Source: Streptomyces sp. MH60 (GTDB lineage Bacteria; Actinomycetota; Actinomycetes; Streptomycetales; Streptomycetaceae). From it: 42,782 nucleotides of DNA. Position 1 is the first letter of the stretch; every line of letters begins with the position of its first letter. Shown here one piece after another: positions 37,526 to 42,782 of this stretch. A model generated the notes under the pieces. That model was not told where the DNA came from, ran no database searches, and saw only the letters and a list, made by a program, of their open reading frames with translations. Location of the stretch: positions 1 through 42,782 of the forward strand of contig NZ_MULI01000063.1 in NCBI RefSeq assembly GCF_002939385.1, given 5' to 3'. The position numbers and the translations under genes were made by a program.

Positions 37526-40500
37526 CCCCAGAGCACGCCCTCGCCCCCGCCACCGGCACCCTGCCGGTGACACCCCCGGCCAACCCGTCCCTGACCACCG
37601 CGTCCCTGGTCGGCGCATCCATGGGCGCAACCCCGGCAGGCGCAACCCGGGCGGCCGCGGCCCCGACGACCGCGCCCCCGGCAGGCGCAACCCCGGCCAC
37701 CACACCCACCGTGCCCGCGTCCGCCGGCGTCTCCGCGGCCTGGCCGCCGGTCCTGCTCCCGGCGGATGCCCCGCGGCGCCCCGGTGCCGTCCCCTGGGCC
37801 TCGGTCGTGCTCGACGCCCCGCTGCCCCCGGGGACGGACCCGGGGCTGGCGGCCGCCGCGCTCGCCGCGCTGCTGTACCGCTGCACCGGCCAGGAGGACA
37901 TAGCCCTGGCCGGCCCGGACGGCGAGCTGCGGTTCCGGGTCACCGACGGGGCGACCCTGCGGGACCTCGCCGCCGGCGCCACCCGTACGGCCGCCACCGG
38001 CGGTACGACGGTGGCCTTCGCCACGGGCACCGACCCCGCCCCGTACGGCGCGCCCTTCGAGCTGGTCGTGTCGGTCCAGGGCGACACGGTCCGGCTCCGC
38101 CACGACCCGGAGCTGTTCGAACGCGCCACGGCGGCCCGGCTGCTGAGCCACTACGGCACACTCCTGGCCGACGCGCTGGCACACCCCACGCGTCCGGTGG
38201 GCCGGCTGCGGCTGCTCACCGACGCCGAACTGCGCACCACGCTCGTCGAGTGGAACGACACGGCCACCGACCTGCCCGCCCAGGGCTGTCTGCACGAGGC
38301 CTTCGAGGCGCGGGCGGACGCGGCGCCCGACGCGGTGGCCGTCGTACAGGGCACCGACCGCCTGACCTACGGCGAGGTCAACGCGGCGGCCAACCGCCTC
38401 GCCCACCACCTGCGTTCCCTCGGTGTCGGACCCGACGACCGGGTCGGGCTCTGCCTGGACCGCTCGGCCCAGCTGCTGGTGGCCGAACTCGCGGTCCTCA
38501 AGGCGGGCGGCGCCTATGTGCCGCTCGACCCCGACTACCCGGCGTCGCGCATCGCCACGATGGTCACCGGCACCTCCTGCGCGGTCATGGTCAGCCGCAC
38601 GGACCTCACCGGCAACCTGCCCGGGACGGACGGCACCCCGCTGGTGCTGCTCGACCGGGACGCGGACCTGCTGCGCGCGTTGCCCGACCACAACCCCGGA
38701 CGCCTCGCGGGCCCCGACCACCTCTGCTACATCATCCACACCTCCGGCTCGACCGGGGCACCGAAGCCGATCGCGCTGCGCCACCGCGGCGTGCTGAACA
38801 ACGTCGCCGACCTCAACACCCGTTACGGCGTCGGCCCCGGCGACGCGGTGCTCGCGCTGTCCTCGCCGAGCTTCGACATGTCGGTGTACGAGTTCCTGGG
38901 CCTGACCGCCGCCGGCGGCACCGTCGTGGTGCCGGACGCCGGCCGCGCCAAGGACCCGGGGCACTGGGCGGAACTGCTCGTCGCCGAGGACGTCACCGTC
39001 TGGAACTCCGCGCCGGCGCTGCTGGGCCTGCTGACCGACCACCTGGAGCAGACCGGCGCCGAGCCGCTGCCCCGGCTGCGCCTCGCGCTGCTCGGCGGCG
39101 ACTGGGTGCCGGTCGCCCTGCCCGAGCGGGTGGCGGCCGTCGCCCCCGGGCTGCGGTTCGTGGTGATGGGCGGGGCCACCGAGTCGTCGATCCACTCCAC
39201 GATCTTCGAGGTGGACAAGAGCGACCCGGAGTGGACGAGCATCCCCTACGGCCGCCCCATGGCCAACCAGCGCTGCTACATCCTCGACGACGCGATGCAG
39301 CCCGTGCCCCCCGGAGTGCCGGGCGAGCTGTACCTGGCGGGCACGGGTCTGGCCCGCGGCTACCTGGACCAGCCCGAGCGGACCGCGGAACGGTTCCTCA
39401 CGTGGTCGTACGGCGACGTGGTGCGCGACGAGCGCCTGTACCGCACCGGTGACGCCGCGCGGTTCGGTCCCGACGGTCTGATCGAGCTGATCGGACGCAA
39501 GGACTTCCAGGTCAAGATCCACGGCCTGCGGGTGGAGCTGGGCGAGATCGAGAGCGTGCTGCGCTCCCACCCGGACGTGCGGCAGAGCGTGGCCGTCGCC
39601 CGGGACAACCGCCTGGTCGCCTACGTGGTCGCCGAGGACGCCGAGGACGGCGGCAGGGTCGACACCGGCGCCCTGATCGACCTGGCCGCGCGCAGACTGC
39701 CCGACTACATGGTCCCGGCGGCCGTCGTCGCCCTGGAGCGGCTGCCGCTCACCCCGAACGGCAAGCTGGACCGGCTGGGGCTGCCCGAGCCGGAGTTCAC
39801 CACCGCCGAGTACCGGGCGCCCCGGAGCGCCGAGGAGCGGGTCCTGGCCGCCGTCTTCGCCGAGGTGCTGCACCAGGAGCGGGTCGGCGTCGACGACGAC
39901 TTCCTCGTCCTGGGCGGTGACAGCATCCGGGCCATCCAGGTCGTCACCCGGGCCCGGGCCCGCGGCGTGGAGGTCACCGCGCCGCTGGTGCTGAAGTGCC
40001 GTACCGCGGCCCGGCTGGCGGCCGTGGCCACCGGCACGGACTTCACCGCGGAGCTGCTGCCGTCGGCTCCCCTGGCCGACCCGGAGTCCGCGGAGTTCCT
40101 GGCCTGGCAGGGGCGTTACCCGGGGCTGGCCGACATCTGGCCGCTGACCGCGCTGCAGTCCGGGATCCTGTTCGAGTCCGCGCTGAGCGACACCGGTTAC
40201 GACGCCTACCAGATGCAGACCGTCTTCCACCTCTCCGGCCCCGTGGACGCCGGACGGATGCGCGCGGCCGGCCAGGCCCTGCTCGACCGGTACGCCAACC
40301 TGCGCGTCGCCTTCGTCCCGGACGCCGACGACACGCTGGTCCAGCTGGTGGTGGACGGCGTCGAACTCCCGTGGCGCGAGCTGAACTTCGGCGCGCTGTC
40401 CGACGACGACCGCGAACGGGCGATGCGGGAGTTCCTGGCCGAGGACTACGCCGACCACTTCGACCGCACCCGCCCGCCGCTGCTGCGGCTGACGCTGGTC

Positions 40501-42782
40501 CGGCTCGGCGAGGAGCGGTACGACGTCGTCCTCACCACCCACCACGTACTGATCGACGGCTGGTCCGAGCCGATCCTGATGCAGGACCTGCTGCGCCTGT
40601 ACGGGTCCGCCGGCGACGCCTCCGCCCTGCCCGCGGTACGCGGGTTCCGGGACTTCCTCGCCTGGCTGGACCGCCGGGACCGGGACGCCTCGGCCCGGGT
40701 CTGGGACGAGGAGCTGGCCGGTCTGGACGGGCCGACACTGCTGGTGCCGGGCGCCCCCCGGGTCGCCGCCCGCGGGGCCGGGGAACGGGCCGTCGCGCTC
40801 ACCGCGGCCGAGGCCCGCCTCCTCGGCCGGCGCGCCGTGGAACTGGGCGTCACCGTCAACACGCTGGTGCAGGGCGCCTGGGCGGTGCTCCTCGGGGCTC
40901 TCACCGGCCGCGAGGACGTGGTGTTCGGCGCGACCGTCTCCGGCCGTCCCGGCGCGCTGCCGGGCGTGGAGTCCATGGTCGGCCTGTTCATCAACACGCT
41001 GCCGGTGCGCGTCCGGTGCGCGCCCGGGGACACCCTGGCCGGTCTGCTGACCGGACTCCAGTCCCGCCAGGCGGCGCTGCTCGACCACCATCACCACAGC
41101 CTGTCCGACCTGCACCGGCAGACCGGCCTCGAAGCCCTGTTCGACACCCTGGTGGCGTTCCAGTCGTACCCGGTGGACCGGGCGGGCATCGCCGAGGCGA
41201 GCGCCGCGGCCGGCCTGGAGGTGACGGGCGTGGACGCCGAGGGCGCGGCCGGCTATCCGCTGGCGCTGATCGTGGAGACCGACCCGGGGCTGCGGCTGAC
41301 CCTGCAGTACCACCGGGAGATCCTCGCCGAGGACGCGGTGGAGGCCGTCGCCGCCCGGCTGCACCAGGTGCTGTGCGCGCTCGCCGAGGACCCCGCGCGG
41401 CGGGTCGGCGCGCTGGACCTGCTGACGGCGCCGGAGCGGGAACGGCGCGACGGCGCCCGGCACGGGCACGCGGCGGTGCGCGCGGAGGAGGCGCCGCCGC
41501 GGGAGCCGCTGCCGCCGCTGGTCGAACGCTGGGCGCGGGACACTCCCGACGCCGTGGCGGTGACCTCGGAAGGGGTCTCGCTGAGCTACCGGGAGCTGAA
41601 CACGTGGGCGAACCGGCTCGCGCACCAGCTGATCCGGCACGGGGTGGGTCCCGAGTCCGTGGTCGCGCTGGACGTGCCGCGCTCCGTGCAGTTGGCGGTC
41701 GCCGTGCTGGGCGTGCTCAAGTCCGGTGCCGCGTTCGTGGTGGCGGAGCCGGGCGACGCACCGGTGCCCGTGGCCGAGTTCGTGCGGCGCTCGGACGTGG
41801 ACGAACTCGGTGCGCAGCCCTCGTACCCCTCGGACGACGCGGACCCGACGCGGCGCGAGCTGCGGGCCCCGCTCGGCCCGCGGCACCTGGCCTGGCTGCG
41901 CCGGCCGTACGCGGCCGACGGCGGGCCGGAGGCGGTGGCGGTCGACCACCGGTCCCTGGTCGAGGGCGCGCGGCGGTTCGCCTCGGTCGCGGGCCTGGCG
42001 TCCGGCACCCGGCTGCTGGCGGCCTCGCCGCACGACGACGCCATGCTGTTCGAGGTGGTCGCGGCGCTGGTCAGCGGCGCCGGGGTGAAGGTGCCGACCG
42101 AGATCGGCACGTTCGGCCGGGACTGGGGCTGGACCGGTGACGTGATCGCCACGGTCGCCCCGTTCTTCACCGAGGCCCTCAACCGCGCGGGCCGTGCCCT
42201 GTACGCCGGCACGGTGGTCCTCACCGGGGACACCCTGCCCGAGGCGCTGGTGCGGCGGGTGCGGGAGCTGATCCCGGGGGCGCGCGTGGTGGGTGTGTAC
42301 GGCCCCGCCGCGACCGGTACGGCGCTGCACGTCCCGGACGCCGCCACGCGGGTGCTGCCGACCGGTTCGGCCCGGGCGTACGTGCTGGACTCCGCGCTGC
42401 GGCCGGTCCCGGCGGGCGTGACGGGTGAGCTGTACGTCGGCGGTGCGGTGGCCCGCGGGTGGCCCGGGCGGGCCGGCGGGACCGCGCTGCGGTTCGTGCC
42501 GGACCCCTTCGGACCGGCCGGGGCCCGGATGTACCGCACCGGGGACCTCGCCCGGCGGTGCGACGACGGCGCGTTGGAGTACGCCGGACACGGCGGGCCG
42601 TGGGCCCGGATGGCGCGGACGGGCTCGTCGGCTATGTCTCGCCGGTGCGCGACGGCCGGGTGGACGCCGGGCAGGTACGGGAGTTCGTCGCCGGGCGGCT
42701 GCCGGACGCCGCCGTGCCGGCGACGGTGGTGGTCCTCGACGAGCTGCCGCTGACACCGGCGGGTGCGGTGGACCCGGCCGCG
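37522..42782 (+). CDS. Non-ribosomal peptide synthetase, partial, with frameshift near the end
   Basis: Domains in order: an Ala/Pro/Thr-rich leader (1-75), a condensation-domain remnant without HHxxxDG (about 75-245), adenylation A1 (about 255-740; HTSGSTGAPKPI, YRTGDAARF, VKIHGLRVELGEIE), PCP (Ser near 797 in LGGDSIRAIQV), condensation C (HHVLIDGW near 1008) and A2 (about 1330 on). The A1 pocket reads about D-M-Y-N-A-L-M-I-H, nearest the Cys-type code, with low certainty. A2 lacks the TSGSTG loop, YGPTE has become YGPAA, and the QVKIRG/GEIE block is missing. Near 42585-42606 the frame changes by -1; the shifted frame continues as DGLVGYVSPVRDGRVDAG to the window edge, while the unshifted frame stops at 42753. 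The start ATG overlaps the SHMT stop. Confidence 0.88.

Noticed and set aside
37399..42756. 1,785-codon leftward open frame
   Set aside because: It is an antisense shadow of the SHMT/NRPS genes; the plus-strand frame carries all recognisable motifs.

Overview
The window is high-GC, actinobacterial DNA that reads as Streptomyces. The evidence is strong third-position GC, GTG and TTG starts, rare TTA (bldA) codons, a sporulation-type NsdA-like regulator, a ydaO-type leader on a cell-wall hydrolase and an NRPS locus. The gene order from 1 to about 11 kb, and again from the lysine tRNA to the glutamate tRNA, resembles what I recall of the conserved Streptomyces chromosome around SCO4093-SCO4115. 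That is memory, not a search.

Layout. (1) 1-11 kb, conserved core: a partial lasso-cyclase-like protein, an NsdA-like regulator with a TTA codon, L-2-hydroxyglutarate oxidase behind a RecA-NDp/PafBC-type DNA-damage promoter, a Dabb protein, trmB, a PrsW protease, an aldo/keto reductase, an M23 endopeptidase under a c-di-AMP riboswitch, a SpoIIE phosphatase and the initiator tRNA. (2) 11-15.2 kb, more variable: a reductase-deaminase fusion in reversed RibD order, two tandem small membrane proteins, a TetR regulator facing a Vat-type acetyltransferase, and a small coiled-coil membrane protein. (3) 15.25-20.2 kb, a possible island beside tRNA-Lys. It is bounded by a 24-bp repeat (one mismatch) and its right-hand copy lies in the tRNA terminator. 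It holds a HAD phosphatase, an XRE/TPR regulator, an orphan protein behind a long hairpin that covers its Shine-Dalgarno, a small DUF397-like protein followed by a strong palindrome, an unknown protein, and a JmjC-type hydroxylase with an early TTA codon. A cut-off XRE gene lies at its right edge. (4) 20.2-27.4 kb, core again: APC permease, DEAD-box helicase with 14-residue RGG-like repeats, lipoprotein, zincin, metallophosphoesterase and tRNA-Glu. (5) 27.45 kb to the end, a biosynthetic cluster starting directly after tRNA-Glu.

The cluster pairs an L-ornithine N5-monooxygenase with a PaiB/KtzT-like protein, the combination that makes L-piperazate through N-N bond formation. Two guanidine-processing enzymes (arginine deiminase and a DDAH/arginine-dihydrolase-like protein) probably supply ornithine. 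There is also a free carrier protein, an SHMT-fold enzyme lacking canonical catalytic residues, a stand-alone trpC, an LmbU-family regulator with a TTA codon, and a NarL-type regulator with no phosphoacceptor aspartate. The NRPS starts with a C-domain remnant, then A-PCP-C and a degenerate second A domain that is frameshifted near the window end. The two divergent operons share a 20-bp promoter element.

The best candidates for something undescribed are the JmjC/small-protein operon and the piperazate-type cluster with its unusual SHMT and broken A domain. Functions are inferred from reading the sequence; no alignment or search was run.
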